From positions 1 through 44,925 of the forward strand of contig WRBL01000010.1 in the NCBI GenBank assembly GCA_009784565.1: a DNA stretch of 44,925 nucleotides. The letters are read 5' to 3'. Position 1 is the stretch's first letter. The number at the start of each line of letters is the position of its first letter. Below the pieces are notes generated by a model that was not told the origin of the DNA, did not search any database, and saw only the letters and a program-made list of their open reading frames with translations. The stretch comes from Streptosporangiales bacterium (GTDB lineage: Bacteria > Actinomycetota > Actinomycetes > Streptosporangiales > Streptosporangiaceae). The position numbers and the translations under genes are program-made. Shown here one piece after another: positions 23,922 through 32,909 of this stretch.

Positions 23922-25094
23922 ATGAGCACGATCGTCGAGCACCTGGAAGAGCTGGGAGACGTCTTCGCCGAGCAGGCGGCCGAGGCGGACGAACTCGGGC
24001 GGCTGCCCGACGAGACCGCCAAGCTGCTGCGCTCCGCCGGCGTGGTCCGCATGCTGCAGCCCCGCGACTTCGGCGGCCTCGAGACCTCGCCCGTCGACTT
24101 CTTCAAGGCCGTCCTGGCCATCGGCCGCCGGTCCCCGTCCGCGGGCTGGGTCGCCAGCGTCGTCGGGATCCACCCGTTCGAGTTCGCCCAGGCCGACCGC
24201 CGGGTGCAGGAAGAGGTCTGGGGCACCGACCCCGACACCTGGACCGCGTCCCCGTACGCCCCGATGGGCCGGGCCACCCCGGTCGAGGGCGGCTACCGGT
24301 TCAGCGGCCGCTGGTCCTTCTCCTCCGGCACCGACCACTGCGACTGGATCATCCTCGGCGGCCTCACCGTCGGCGAGGACGGCAAGCCGGACGGGACGGG
24401 GGAGAAGCACTTCATCCTGCCCCGGTCCGACTACGAGATCATCGCCGGCTCCTGGCAGGTCGTCGGGCTCAAGGGCACCGGCAGCAAGGACATCGTGATC
24501 TCCGGCGCGTTCGTGCCGTCCTACCGGGTCATCGACCCCGACGACCTGGAATCGCGCCGCGCGGCGACGGCGGCCGGGCGCGTCGGCACCGCCCTGTACC
24601 GGATGCCGTTCCACGTGATGTTCGGCTCGGCGATCGCGTGCGGGACCCTGGCCATCGCCGAGGGGCTGCTGCGGGAGTTCACGGAGTACACGCGGTCCCG
24701 GGTGACGGCCCGGGGCATGGTGGCGGCCGCCGACCCGCACACGCTGGGCGTGCTGGGGGCGGCGTCGGCGGACATCGCGTCCAGCACGCGGGACTTCCTG
24801 GCCAGCATCGAGCGGCTGTGGGAGATCGCGCAGCGGGGCGACATGATCCCGGTGCTCGTCCGGGCCGAGGTCCGGCGGGACCAGGTCAACGCGGTACGCC
24901 GGGCCATCGACGCGGCGGACCGGGTGATGAACCTGGCGGGCGGGTCCGTGATGCGGCTGGACAACCCGCTGCAGAAGTTCTGGCGGGACCTGCACATCGC
25001 GGGCGGGCACGCCGCGAACGTCGCGGACAAGACCTTCCAGGTCTACGGCACCGCCCTGTTCACCGGCGAGCTTCCCAAGGGCGCCCGCCTGTAA
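23922..25094 (+). CDS. Flavin-dependent monooxygenase of the HsaA/HpaB-like acyl-CoA dehydrogenase fold
   Basis: 390 residues. MLQPRDFGGLETSPVDFFKA, AGWVASVVGIHPFEFA, RFSGRWSFSSGTDHCDWIIL, VVGLKGTGSKDIVISGAFVP and a C-terminal four-helix bundle ending in LHIAGGHAANVADKTFQVYG match HsaA, the oxygenase of 3-hydroxy-9,10-secoandrostatrienedione hydroxylase, and related two-component phenol hydroxylases. The enzyme needs FMNH2/FADH2 from a separate reductase (HsaB type), absent here. ATG 23922 has GGAG at about 8 nt. As a second ortho-hydroxylase in the operon, it may act on a different phenol or replace MhpA for some substrates. Confidence 0.88.
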   Translation: MSTIVEHLEELGDVFAEQAAEADELGRLPDETAKLLRSAGVVRMLQPRDFGGLETSPVDFFKAVLAIGRRSPSAGWVASVVGIHPFEFAQADRRVQEEVWGTDPDTWTASPYAPMGRATPVEGGYRFSGRWSFSSGTDHCDWIILGGLTVGEDGKPDGTGEKHFILPRSDYEIIAGSWQVVGLKGTGSKDIVISGAFVPSYRVIDPDDLESRRAATAAGRVGTALYRMPFHVMFGSAIACGTLAIAEGLLREFTEYTRSRVTARGMVAAADPHTLGVLGAASADIASSTRDFLASIERLWEIAQRGDMIPVLVRAEVRRDQVNAVRRAIDAADRVMNLAGGSVMRLDNPLQKFWRDLHIAGGHAANVADKTFQVYGTALFTGELPKGARL

Positions 25095-25124
25095 CGCGGC
25101 GCCACCAGACCCTGGCTTATGTTC

Positions 25125-25147
25125 GCTGTTCCTGTCGCTGGAACAGC
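25125..25147. terminator. Hairpin between the catabolic operon and the convergent IclR gene
   Basis: GCTGTTCC (25125-25132) pairs with GGAACAGC (25140-25147), loop 7 nt, and is flanked by an outer GTTCGC/GCGAAC inverted repeat. Probably a shared terminator; the outer repeat also resembles regulator-binding dyads. Confidence 0.65.
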
Positions 25148-25173
25148 AGGATTCGCGAACTTAAGCGCCGGGG

Positions 25174-25974
25174 TTACCAGGCCCAGGCCGTCGTCGCCTC
25201 GCAGTCGCGCGAGATGGCGGCGGCCGCGGCCTTGATCTGGGCGGCCAGCCGGTCCGGGTTCCGGATCGGCGGCACCTGCGAGACCGACACCGCTCCGACG
25301 GGCTGGCCGTCGACCAGGACCGGGGCGGCCACGGCGGCGATGCCCAGGCTGGCCTCCTCCTGCTCGAAGGCGACCCCGTTAGCGCGGATCCGCTCCAGTT
25401 CGCGCCGGAACCAGCGAGGCTCGGTGATCGAGTACTTGGTCCGGCGCGGCAGCCCGCGTTCCAGGACGGCCTCGACCACAGACGGGTCGCTGAACGCCAG
25501 GATCGCCTTGCCGGGAGCGTCGCACGAGGCGGCGTGCCGGGCCCCGGGCGTGAAATGGTTGCGGAGCGTCTGCTGGCCCCGGTTGACCTTCGCGACGTAT
25601 ACGACGTCGGTCCCGTCCGGAACCGCGAGGTGCGCGTTAAGGCCGGTGGTGACGTGGAGTTCGCTCAGCTGGTGCATGGCGATATCGCGCAGCCCGTTGG
25701 GACGGCAGACCGGAACCCGGCTGCCCAGTTCGAACAGGGGCAGCCCGAGCTGGTACCCCTGGCTGTCCCGTTCCACGAAGCCGGCGTCTTCCAGGTCGGT
25801 CAGGAACCGGAACGCCGTCGACTTCGGCAGCCCGGCCCGGCGGGCCAGTTCACTGAGCGAGAGCGGCGGGCTGATGCCCTGGAACGCGGTGAGCAGCCCC
25901 AGAGCCCGGCTCAGCGACGTCGTCCCGTTCTCCTTGTCTCGCATGGCGGGATTTTGCGTCATGTCCGGGGTCAC
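25174..25974 (-). CDS. IclR-family transcriptional regulator
   Basis: 266 residues. Winged helix: LGLLTAFQGISPPLSLSELA, LPKSTAFRFLTDLEDAGFV, GYQLGLPLFELGSR. The GAF-like effector domain follows: LHVTTGLNAHLAVPDGTDVV, HAASCDAPGKAILAFSDP, EQEEASLGIAAVAAPVLVDG and AVSVSQVPP. GTG 25974 is taken; ATG 25962 or 25944 are possible because the conserved region begins at about residue 18. It probably controls the convergent aromatic catabolic operon in response to a substrate or ring-fission intermediate, as MhpR and PcaR relatives do. The upstream interval holds several dyads. Confidence 0.93.
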   Translation of the reverse strand: MTPDMTQNPAMRDKENGTTSLSRALGLLTAFQGISPPLSLSELARRAGLPKSTAFRFLTDLEDAGFVERDSQGYQLGLPLFELGSRVPVCRPNGLRDIAMHQLSELHVTTGLNAHLAVPDGTDVVYVAKVNRGQQTLRNHFTPGARHAASCDAPGKAILAFSDPSVVEAVLERGLPRRTKYSITEPRWFRRELERIRANGVAFEQEEASLGIAAVAAPVLVDGQPVGAVSVSQVPPIRNPDRLAAQIKAAAAAISRDCEATTAWAW

Positions 25975-26002
25975 GTCAATAGCCGCGTGTCGATCTGTGG
26001 AT

Positions 26003-26045
26003 ACCTAATGACATTAGTAACATTACTCAGAGTTACCATTTAGGT
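26003..26045. promoter_or_regulatory. Nested inverted repeats between IclR and DUF4192 genes
   Basis: Three nested dyads: ACCTAA (26003-26008) with TTAGGT (26040-26045), the palindrome TAATGACATTA (26006-26016), and GTAAC (26017-26021) with GTTAC (26032-26036). This AT-rich interval is unlike the surrounding DNA and lies between divergent starts, so an operator for IclR autoregulation is plausible. Confidence 0.5.
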
Positions 26046-26073
26046 TCGCGGGGCCCGGGCCGACTCTGGAGGC

Positions 26074-27219
26074 ATGACACAGAACCTCGCGCCGGGCGAC
26101 ATCGCCCCGCCTTCACCTCAGCCAGAAGAGCAAGCACAGTCCGTACGGGTCTCGGGGCCGGCGTCGCTGCTGGCGCTCGTGCCGCACCTGCTCGGCTTCC
26201 AGCCGACGGACAGCGTCGTCGTGATCGGCACCGCGCCGCCCACGGGCCAGATCCGGCTGACCCTGCGCTACGACCTGCCCGACCCTCCCGACGAGGAGAT
26301 CGCCCGGGAGATCGCCCGGCACGCCACGGAAGTTCTCGCGGCCCAGGAACTCCAGACGGCGGCCGTGGCCGGCTACGGTTCCGGGCCCGCGGTGACTCCG
26401 GTCGCTGACGCGCTACGGGAGCGCGCGGGACAGGCCGGGCTGGAGATCACCGAGATGCTGCGGGCCGAGAACGGCCTCTACTGGTCCTACGTGTGCGCCA
26501 ACCCCCGGTGCTGCGCTCCGGAGGGGACGCCGTACACGGCCGACCACCCGGCCGTCGAGGCCCTGGCCGCCAGCCGGGGCCCGGTCCTCGCCTCGCGCGA
26601 GGATCTGGCCGCCACCCTCGCCCCGGCCTCCGGTGCCGACGCCGAGATCATGGCGGAGGCCACCCGCCGGGCCGAGGAGCACGCCCTGAGCCTGATCGAC
26701 CGGGTGACGCGGACCGGCCGCCGCGCCTCCGCGCGGCACCTGATCGGGGTCGCCGGGGTCGAGGCGGTCACCGCGGCGATCGCGCTCTACCAGGACGGCG
26801 AGGAGATCCCCGCCGGGCACGGGGCGGCCTGGCTGACCGTGGTCCTGCAGGACCTGCGGGTCCGGGACGACGCCTGGTGCCGGATGGACCCCGAGCATCG
26901 CAAGGAGAACCTGCGGCTGTGGACCGACCTCACCCGGCTGGCCCAGCCCGGGTACGTGTCGGCTCCCGCCTCCCTGCTGGCCTTCGTGGCCTGGCAGTCC
27001 GGCAACGGGGCGCTGGCCAACGTGGCCCTGGACCGGGCCCTGAACGACAACCCGCGCTACCGCATGGCCCAGCTTCTGCGCCAGGCCATCGACTCCGGGG
27101 CGCCGCCGTCGCTGGCCCGGATCCCGATGACGCCGGAGGAGGTCGCCGCCAGCTATGAGGAGGCCGGATACGGAACGGGCGACGAAGACGACGCGGACCG
27201 CGCCGGGGACGAGAGTTAA
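26074..27219 (+). CDS. DUF4192-domain protein
   Basis: 381 residues. The opening ALLALVPHLLGFQPTDSVVV-type block (RVSGPASLLALVPHLLGFQP), LYWSYVCANPRCCAPEGTPY with its paired cysteines, and a C-terminal helical repeat ending in AVALDRALNDNPRYRMAQLL-like sequence are the DUF4192 signature, found almost only in actinobacteria. Function unknown. The Cys-x-x-x-Cys-Cys segment could bind metal. The tail is acidic. A strong hairpin follows at 27231. Confidence 0.9.
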   Translation: MTQNLAPGDIAPPSPQPEEQAQSVRVSGPASLLALVPHLLGFQPTDSVVVIGTAPPTGQIRLTLRYDLPDPPDEEIAREIARHATEVLAAQELQTAAVAGYGSGPAVTPVADALRERAGQAGLEITEMLRAENGLYWSYVCANPRCCAPEGTPYTADHPAVEALAASRGPVLASREDLAATLAPASGADAEIMAEATRRAEEHALSLIDRVTRTGRRASARHLIGVAGVEAVTAAIALYQDGEEIPAGHGAAWLTVVLQDLRVRDDAWCRMDPEHRKENLRLWTDLTRLAQPGYVSAPASLLAFVAWQSGNGALANVALDRALNDNPRYRMAQLLRQAIDSGAPPSLARIPMTPEEVAASYEEAGYGTGDEDDADRAGDES

Positions 27220-27230
27220 CCGCCCGGATC

Positions 27231-27263
27231 GCGTCCCCCCGGCGGGCGCCGCCGGGGGGACGC
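27231..27263 (+). terminator. Strong GC hairpin after the DUF4192 gene
   Basis: A perfect 13-bp stem, GCGTCCCCCCGGC (27231-27243) with GCCGGGGGGACGC (27251-27263), 7-nt loop, 11 bp after the stop codon. Confidence 0.88.
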
Positions 27264-27356
27264 CGCCTAGGCCGGCCCCCGAGTGGCGGATAGGATGACT
27301 CGTCGTGCCATGGGTGCGCGTCGGGGGGCAAGCACCGCGGGAATGAGGAGGAAGAC

Positions 27357-28766
27357 GTGACCGGGATTTCAAGCCTGCCGCCCGCGAAGCTCGCGGCGCA
27401 CGAGGCGGCGGTGGCCCGCCTGACCGCGGACTACGCGGCTGTACCGCCGGGGGTGCCGGTGCGGCTGGCCAAGCCCACGTCCAACCTGTTCCGCTTCCGC
27501 GACACGCCGCAGAACGCGGCCGACGTACCCGAGAAGCGCCACCTGGACGTTTCCGCGTTCGGCCACGTCATCCACGTCGACCCCAAGACCGCGACCGCGG
27601 TGGTCGGCGGCATGACCACCTACGAGGACCTGTGCGACGCGACGCTGCCGCACGGCCTGATGCCGTTCGTCGTCCCGCAGCTCAAGACGATCACGCTGGG
27701 CGGCGCGGTCACCGGGCTGGGCATCGAGTCCACCTCGCTGCGCAACGGCATGCCCCACGAGTCCGTGCTCGAGATGCAGATCCTGACCGGCGACGGCCGG
27801 GTGGTCGTGGCCACCGAGGACAACGAGCACCGCGATCTCTACCGCGGCTTCCCGAACTCCTACGGCACGCTCGGGTACTCCCTCGCGCTGACCATCGAGC
27901 TGCAGGAAGTGAGCCCCTACGTCCACCTGAGGCACTTCGCGTTCCGGGACCCGAAGCGCTGCATGGACGCCATCGCCGAGATCGCGGCCAGCGGCGCGTA
28001 CCGGGGCCACCGGGCGGACTTCGTCGACGGCACGGCGTTCAGCACCGAGGAGCTGTACCTGACCGTCGGCGCGTTCAGCGACAAGGCGCCCTGGCTCAGT
28101 GACTACACGGGCCAGCAGGTCTTCTATCAGTCCCAGCGGCGGACCCGCGAGGACTTCCTCATCGTCAAGGACTACATCTGGCGCTGGGACACCGACTGGT
28201 TCTGGTGCTCGCATCCCTTCGGCGTGCAGAACAAGCTGATCCGCCCGTTCTGGCCGAAGAAGTACCGCCGCAGCGACGTCTACCGGAAGCTGGTCGCGTT
28301 CGACCGCAAGCACGGCCTCACCGAGGCCCTGTACGAGCGCCGCGGGCAGCAGCCGCGCGAGGACGTCATCCAGGACATCGAGGTTCCCGTCGAACGGGGC
28401 CACGAGTTCCTCGACTTCTTCGAGAAGAAGGTCGGGATGACGCCCGTCTGGATGTGCCCGCTGCGGCTGCGAGGCGACCGCGTCTGGCCGCTGTACCCGC
28501 TTCAGCCGGGCGAGGTCTACGTCAACTTCGGCTTCTGGGGACAGGTGGAACTGCCGCCCGGGCAGCGCGACGGCTACTACAACCGGATGATCGAGGAAGA
28601 GGTCAGCGCCCTCGGCGGGCACAAGTCCCTCTACTCCACCTCGTTCTACGACGAGGAAGAGTTCCGCGCCCGGTACAACGGGCCGGGCTACGACAAGCTC
28701 AAGGCCGCCTACGACGGCTCCGGCCGGCTTCTCGGCCTCTACGACAAGTGCGTTCGCGGCCGCTAG
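27357..28766 (+). CDS. tmsA: FAD-linked oxidoreductase, TmsA/BfaA-like 10-methylene fatty acyl reductase
   Basis: 469 residues. PCMH-type FAD domain: HVIHVDPKTATAVVGGMTTY, then LKTITLGGAVTGLGIESTSL with RNGMPHESVLEMQILTGDG. The remainder resembles DHCR24-type sterol reductases (FPNSYGTLGYSLALTIELQ, YVNFGFWGQVELPPG). It precedes a cyclopropane-synthase-like methyltransferase by 52 bp. This pairing is known in actinobacteria as the 10-methyl branched (tuberculostearic) fatty acid pathway: the methyltransferase converts a delta-9 acyl chain to the 10-methylene form and this enzyme reduces it. GTG 27357 has GAGGAAG upstream. A distinct sterol-type substrate is less likely given the context. Confidence 0.85.
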   Translation: MTGISSLPPAKLAAHEAAVARLTADYAAVPPGVPVRLAKPTSNLFRFRDTPQNAADVPEKRHLDVSAFGHVIHVDPKTATAVVGGMTTYEDLCDATLPHGLMPFVVPQLKTITLGGAVTGLGIESTSLRNGMPHESVLEMQILTGDGRVVVATEDNEHRDLYRGFPNSYGTLGYSLALTIELQEVSPYVHLRHFAFRDPKRCMDAIAEIAASGAYRGHRADFVDGTAFSTEELYLTVGAFSDKAPWLSDYTGQQVFYQSQRRTREDFLIVKDYIWRWDTDWFWCSHPFGVQNKLIRPFWPKKYRRSDVYRKLVAFDRKHGLTEALYERRGQQPREDVIQDIEVPVERGHEFLDFFEKKVGMTPVWMCPLRLRGDRVWPLYPLQPGEVYVNFGFWGQVELPPGQRDGYYNRMIEEEVSALGGHKSLYSTSFYDEEEFRARYNGPGYDKLKAAYDGSGRLLGLYDKCVRGR

Positions 28767-28818
28767 CCGGCCGCAAGGCAGAACGCGACAACCAAGGAAA
28801 CTCCCGAAAGGAACGCAC

Positions 28819-30108
28819 ATGGCGCTGGCCGACGTCTTCGAGGCCGTAGCTGGCCCCGACGCACCCGTGGAATTCCAGGCCTACGACGGCTCGCGGGCGG
28901 GCGTCATGGGATCGGACGTCAAGATCACCGTCCGGTCGCCGCTCGCCGTCCGCTACCTGGCCCAGGCGCCGGGGGCGATCGGCCTGGCCCGCGCGTACGT
29001 CTCCGGCCACCTGGACGTGGACGGCGACATGTTCACCGCCCTGTCCCGGCTGACCCGGGCCCAGGAGACGAGCTTCACCCTGGGGGAGAAGGCCAAGCTT
29101 CTCTCCGACCTCGGAGGCCCCAAGGTGCTGCTGCCCCGCGTTCCCCCGCCGCCGCAGGAGGTGCGGGTCAACCGCCGCCGGTTCACCGTCGGCCGGATGC
29201 ACTCCAAGGACCGCGACGCCGAGTCGATCTCGCACCACTACGACGTCTCCAACCGCTTCTACGAGTACGTACTCGGCCCGTCGATGGCCTACACCTGCGC
29301 CTGCTACCCGGCGGCCGACGCCAGCCTCGAAGAGGCCCAGGCGTACAAGTTCGACCTGGTCGCGCGGAAGATCGCCCTGAAGCCCGGCATGCGGCTGCTC
29401 GACGTCGGCTGCGGCTGGGGCGGCATGGTCATGCACGCCGCCAAGGAGTACGGGGTCAAGGCGCTCGGCGTCACCCTGTCGGAGCAGCAGGCGGTCTGGG
29501 CGCAGAACGCTATCAAGGAAGCCGGGCTCGAGGGCCTGGCCGAGGTCCGCTTCCAGGACTACCGCGACGTCACGGAGACCGAGTTCGACGCGATCAGCTC
29601 CATCGGCATCACCGAGCACATCGGCAAGGCCAACGTCCCCGACTACTTCGCCTTCCTCAACGGGAAGCTGAAGGAGGGCGGCCGGATGCTCAACCACTGC
29701 ATCACCCGCCCCGACGACAGCGGCCCGTCCTTCAAGAAGGACGGCTTCATCAACCGCTACATCTTCCCCGACGGCGAGCTGGAAGGCCCGGGCTGGCTGG
29801 CCAGCACGATGAACGCCCACGGCTTCGAGATCCGGCACTCCGAGAACCTGCGGGAGCACTACTCCAAGACGCTCGAGGCGTGGTGCGCCAACCTCAACGC
29901 GAACTGGGAGGACGCCAAGGCCGAGGTCGGCGACGGCACGGCCCGGACCTGGCGCCTCTACCTGGCCGGCTGCCAGCTCGGCTTCGACAACAACATCGTC
30001 CAACTGCACCAGATCCTCGGCGTCAAGCTGGGCAAGGACATGAAGTCCGGCATGCCGCTGCGCCCGGACTGGGAGCCGTCTCAGGCCCGCGCCGCCGCCT
30101 CGGACTGA
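28819..30108 (+). CDS. tmsB: SAM-dependent fatty acyl methyltransferase, TmsB/BfaB (UfaA1)-like
   Basis: 429 residues, the length of the mycobacterial UfaA1 group. The N-terminal ~130 residues are a lipid-associated lead domain; the methyltransferase core follows ISHHYDVSNRFYEYVLGPSM with SAM site LLDVGCGWGGMVMHA, GVTLSEQQAVWA, and ISSIGITEHIGKANVPDYF carrying the family acidic residue. RNHCITRP-like LNHCITRPDD and FPDGELEGPGW match cyclopropane-fatty-acid synthases. With the neighbouring FAD reductase it would build 10-methyl fatty acids in membrane phospholipids. Its end overlaps the convergent KS-AT gene by 28 bp. Confidence 0.92.
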   Translation: MALADVFEAVAGPDAPVEFQAYDGSRAGVMGSDVKITVRSPLAVRYLAQAPGAIGLARAYVSGHLDVDGDMFTALSRLTRAQETSFTLGEKAKLLSDLGGPKVLLPRVPPPPQEVRVNRRRFTVGRMHSKDRDAESISHHYDVSNRFYEYVLGPSMAYTCACYPAADASLEEAQAYKFDLVARKIALKPGMRLLDVGCGWGGMVMHAAKEYGVKALGVTLSEQQAVWAQNAIKEAGLEGLAEVRFQDYRDVTETEFDAISSIGITEHIGKANVPDYFAFLNGKLKEGGRMLNHCITRPDDSGPSFKKDGFINRYIFPDGELEGPGWLASTMNAHGFEIRHSENLREHYSKTLEAWCANLNANWEDAKAEVGDGTARTWRLYLAGCQLGFDNNIVQLHQILGVKLGKDMKSGMPLRPDWEPSQARAAASD

Positions 30109-32723
30109 CCGGGGCCGCCGCCCCGGCGGGAACCCGGCTCCGGGCTCCCGCCGGGCAGGAACGGCAGCACGCTGTCGATCGCCCCGGCCGAGAAGAACGC
30201 GGCCAGGGCCGACGGGAGCACCGTGCCCAGACGCTGGTCCAGCGGCGCCTGCACGACCGGCACGCGGTCGGAGTCCCCCGCGATCCGCGCCAGGGCCGGG
30301 TCCCGGGCGGTCAGCAGGATCAGGTCGGAGTCGGCGCAGGCCAGCGCGAGCGCCCCCGACAGCAAGGCCGGGCGGGTGAGCTGCCCGGCGATGAGGGCAG
30401 CCGGGTCGTCGGACCCGGTGATGTCCAGCCCCGTGACGGTGGAGATGAGCCGCTGCCGCGGCTCGGCGAACCGCAGCCCGGCGACCACCGCCCGCATCGG
30501 CGCGGCCGCCGGCGACATGGCCGCCGAATGCAGCGCGTGCGCGACGCTCAGCACCTCGGTTTCCATGCCCCGCTCCGCGGCCCGCTGCGGCAGCTCCCGG
30601 ATGTCGGAGACCGGGCCCGCCACCACGTGCTGGACCGGGCCCTCATGCACGGCGACGGACAGCCCGGTTCCCGAGCACAGCCCGGCCACCGCGGCCGGAC
30701 TGGCCTGAAGCCGGGCCATCGCGGCCCGCCCGGGGGTGGCGCGGATGATCTCGGCCCGGTGCGCGGCCAGCCGGGCTGCCTCGCCGAACGTCACGACACC
30801 GGCCCAGGCCAGGCCCGCGATCTCCCCGAAGCTGTACCCCACTCCCAGCCGCGGCCGCAGCCCCAGCCGCTCAGCGGCGCCCAGGGTCGCCATCGTCGCC
30901 GACAGCACCGCCGAATGCTCCACCCCGGTGCTGACCAGCCCCGGGAACAGCAGGGCGATCCGCCCGGCGGCCCCGTCCGACACGTAGGAACCGGTCCCCG
31001 CGGCATACGAGCCGGGCGGCCGCTCGCGGAGCACGGCGGCGGCCCGGCGGGCCCGCTCGGCCAGTTGGACGGGGTCACGGGCCACGAGGCCCGCGCGGGC
31101 CCGGAAGTCCGGGCGGGCCGGGGCGGAGGCCATTTCCCGGGCGAAATCGCCGAGCGCCTCTCCGGACAGGCGGCACGCGGTGATGGCGATCGCGTCGAGC
31201 GTGACCGCCAGGTCCCCGGCGTTGGCCCCGCGCGCCGTGATGACCCAGTCGCCGGCCAGCGTGTCCGCCACGAGCCCCCCGCCCGCGCCCGCGGCGAGCC
31301 CTCCGCTCGTGCCCGCCACGAGCCCCCCGCCCCCGCCCGCGGCGGGACCGAAGGTGCCGTTATCGCGCTCGCGTTGGTCCCGTTGCTGTCGCTGCGGGGG
31401 TATGGCGGTGGGGGCGCCGCTGTCGTCCGGGGCCTCCCGGGGGCGGGGCGGGACGCGGAAAGCGGTCGCGGCCCGCCGGCGGCGGCTCCCGTGCCCGGAC
31501 TCGCTGTCCCGGCGCAGCACAAGATGGACCGGGCCGGAGCGCGTGCTGCCCGCGAGGTCCGCCGTGCCGAGCGAGTTGACCGCGGCCAGCCTCTCGGGCA
31601 CCTCGGGCCAGGGCCCGGGCTCCGACGGCAGCCGGAACGGCGCGGCGCCGGCCCGCAGCAGCTGATGGGGCCGGACGCAGCCGGTGCTCGGCGGCACGAC
31701 CCCGGCCGACAGGGCCAGGGCCGTCTTGAGCAGCGAGGCGGCGCCGGCGGCCCCCCGGGTGTCGCCGATGTTCGCGGTGACCGAACCGAGCGCGCAGGCG
31801 CCCGGCGTGCCGTCCCGCCGGGGAGCGAGCACGTCCAGCAGGGCGGTGAGCTCGGCCAGGTCGTCGACGGCGGTCCCGGCGCCGTGGCCCTCGACGTACG
31901 CCACGTCCGCCGGGTCGACGCCCGCGCGCAGGTAGGCGCCGCGGATCGCGGCCGACGGGGCGGCGATGTCGTCGGCCGCTTCCCAGCCGGCGATCTCCGC
32001 GTACACGCCCAGCCCGGCGGCCCGGGCGTCGCGGGCGCGCATCAGGGCCACCATGCCGCAGCCCTCCCCGGGCAGCGTGCCGGTGGGGCTGACGTCGTAG
32101 ACCCGCACGTCGCCGTCGGCGGCCAGGGCACCGGAATGGGACCGGTAGGCGACCCATACCGGGTCGATGCCCAGGCTCACGCCGCCGGCCAGGACGAGGT
32201 CGAGGTGGTCGGCGGCCAGCAGTTCGCAGGCGGCGGCCACCGCCCGCAGCGAGCAGGAATACCGGGGAATCCAGTCGTGGGAGGCCAGGCCGAGCCTCAT
32301 CCGGACCCAGCCGGTCACGTCCGGCCCGCCGAGTCCGGGCAGGTCGGCGACGACCGCCCCGGTCCGCCGCGGAGGCGGGGCCGGGCCGGAGCCGCCCGGA
32401 AGATCGGCCAGCGCCGCGGCCGCGGTTTCGGCGGCGAGCCGGTGCCGGGCCGTGGCCTCCTCCTCGCCCGGACCGGGAGGAGCCGGGTCGAGCAGGGCCG
32501 CCCGCAGCAGCGGGACCGGCGGCGCGGCCAGCGCGCCGCCCCCGTACAGGCGGGCTGTCTCCCGGTGGGCGGCTAGCTGCGGAACCTCCCGGAACATCCG
32601 CCGGCCGGTGACGGAGAGCTCGTGGAAGGAGGCGGGATCGGCGGCCCCTGGAAACCGGAGGGCGGCGCCCACGATAGCGATCGCGGCCGCGGACCCGTTG
32701 TTCGTTTCGCCCCGAAAGTACAT
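30081..32723 (-). CDS. Freestanding KS-AT didomain polyketide synthase-like protein with degenerate ketosynthase
   Basis: 880 residues. Residues ~12-400 are ketosynthase-like: AIVGAALRFPGAADPASF, AGGVSLGIDP, GEGCGMVALMRARDA and YVEGHGAGT (His280). But the catalytic Cys position is Tyr155 (RYSCSLRAV where active enzymes have TACSSSL), and the second catalytic His is Asp321 (ANIGDTRGAAG for SNIGHTQAAAG). A Gly/Pro/Arg-rich linker (~405-490) leads to an acyltransferase-like domain (~585-860) with LLFPGLVSTG, VGYSFGEIAGL (Ser631, Tyr in place of the usual His before it) and AHALHSAAM. No ACP, reductase or thioesterase is present. PfaB-type proteins have a similar degenerate-KS plus AT plan. It stands alone, so it may load or hand over acyl groups in trans. 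Confidence 0.85.
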   Translation of the reverse strand: MYFRGETNNGSAAAIAIVGAALRFPGAADPASFHELSVTGRRMFREVPQLAAHRETARLYGGGALAAPPVPLLRAALLDPAPPGPGEEEATARHRLAAETAAAALADLPGGSGPAPPPRRTGAVVADLPGLGGPDVTGWVRMRLGLASHDWIPRYSCSLRAVAAACELLAADHLDLVLAGGVSLGIDPVWVAYRSHSGALAADGDVRVYDVSPTGTLPGEGCGMVALMRARDARAAGLGVYAEIAGWEAADDIAAPSAAIRGAYLRAGVDPADVAYVEGHGAGTAVDDLAELTALLDVLAPRRDGTPGACALGSVTANIGDTRGAAGAASLLKTALALSAGVVPPSTGCVRPHQLLRAGAAPFRLPSEPGPWPEVPERLAAVNSLGTADLAGSTRSGPVHLVLRRDSESGHGSRRRRAATAFRVPPRPREAPDDSGAPTAIPPQRQQRDQRERDNGTFGPAAGGGGGLVAGTSGGLAAGAGGGLVADTLAGDWVITARGANAGDLAVTLDAIAITACRLSGEALGDFAREMASAPARPDFRARAGLVARDPVQLAERARRAAAVLRERPPGSYAAGTGSYVSDGAAGRIALLFPGLVSTGVEHSAVLSATMATLGAAERLGLRPRLGVGYSFGEIAGLAWAGVVTFGEAARLAAHRAEIIRATPGRAAMARLQASPAAVAGLCSGTGLSVAVHEGPVQHVVAGPVSDIRELPQRAAERGMETEVLSVAHALHSAAMSPAAAPMRAVVAGLRFAEPRQRLISTVTGLDITGSDDPAALIAGQLTRPALLSGALALACADSDLILLTARDPALARIAGDSDRVPVVQAPLDQRLGTVLPSALAAFFSAGAIDSVLPFLPGGSPEPGSRRGGGPGQSEAAARA

Positions 32724-32909
32724 TTCTCCCCGATGGCAGGAATTGGTCAGATTCCGTGAATCTCATAATTCGCTTGCCCGCAATTCCACTTTAGTGATTC
32801 ACGAGTTCCCAGGTCAACCCCTATCCCGGGCCGATACTAGAGAGGTAATTATGGTGAGTAGAGGTGATCTGGTCGGGATGAAAAGAGTTCCGGGGCGGGG
32901 CGGGGGCCG

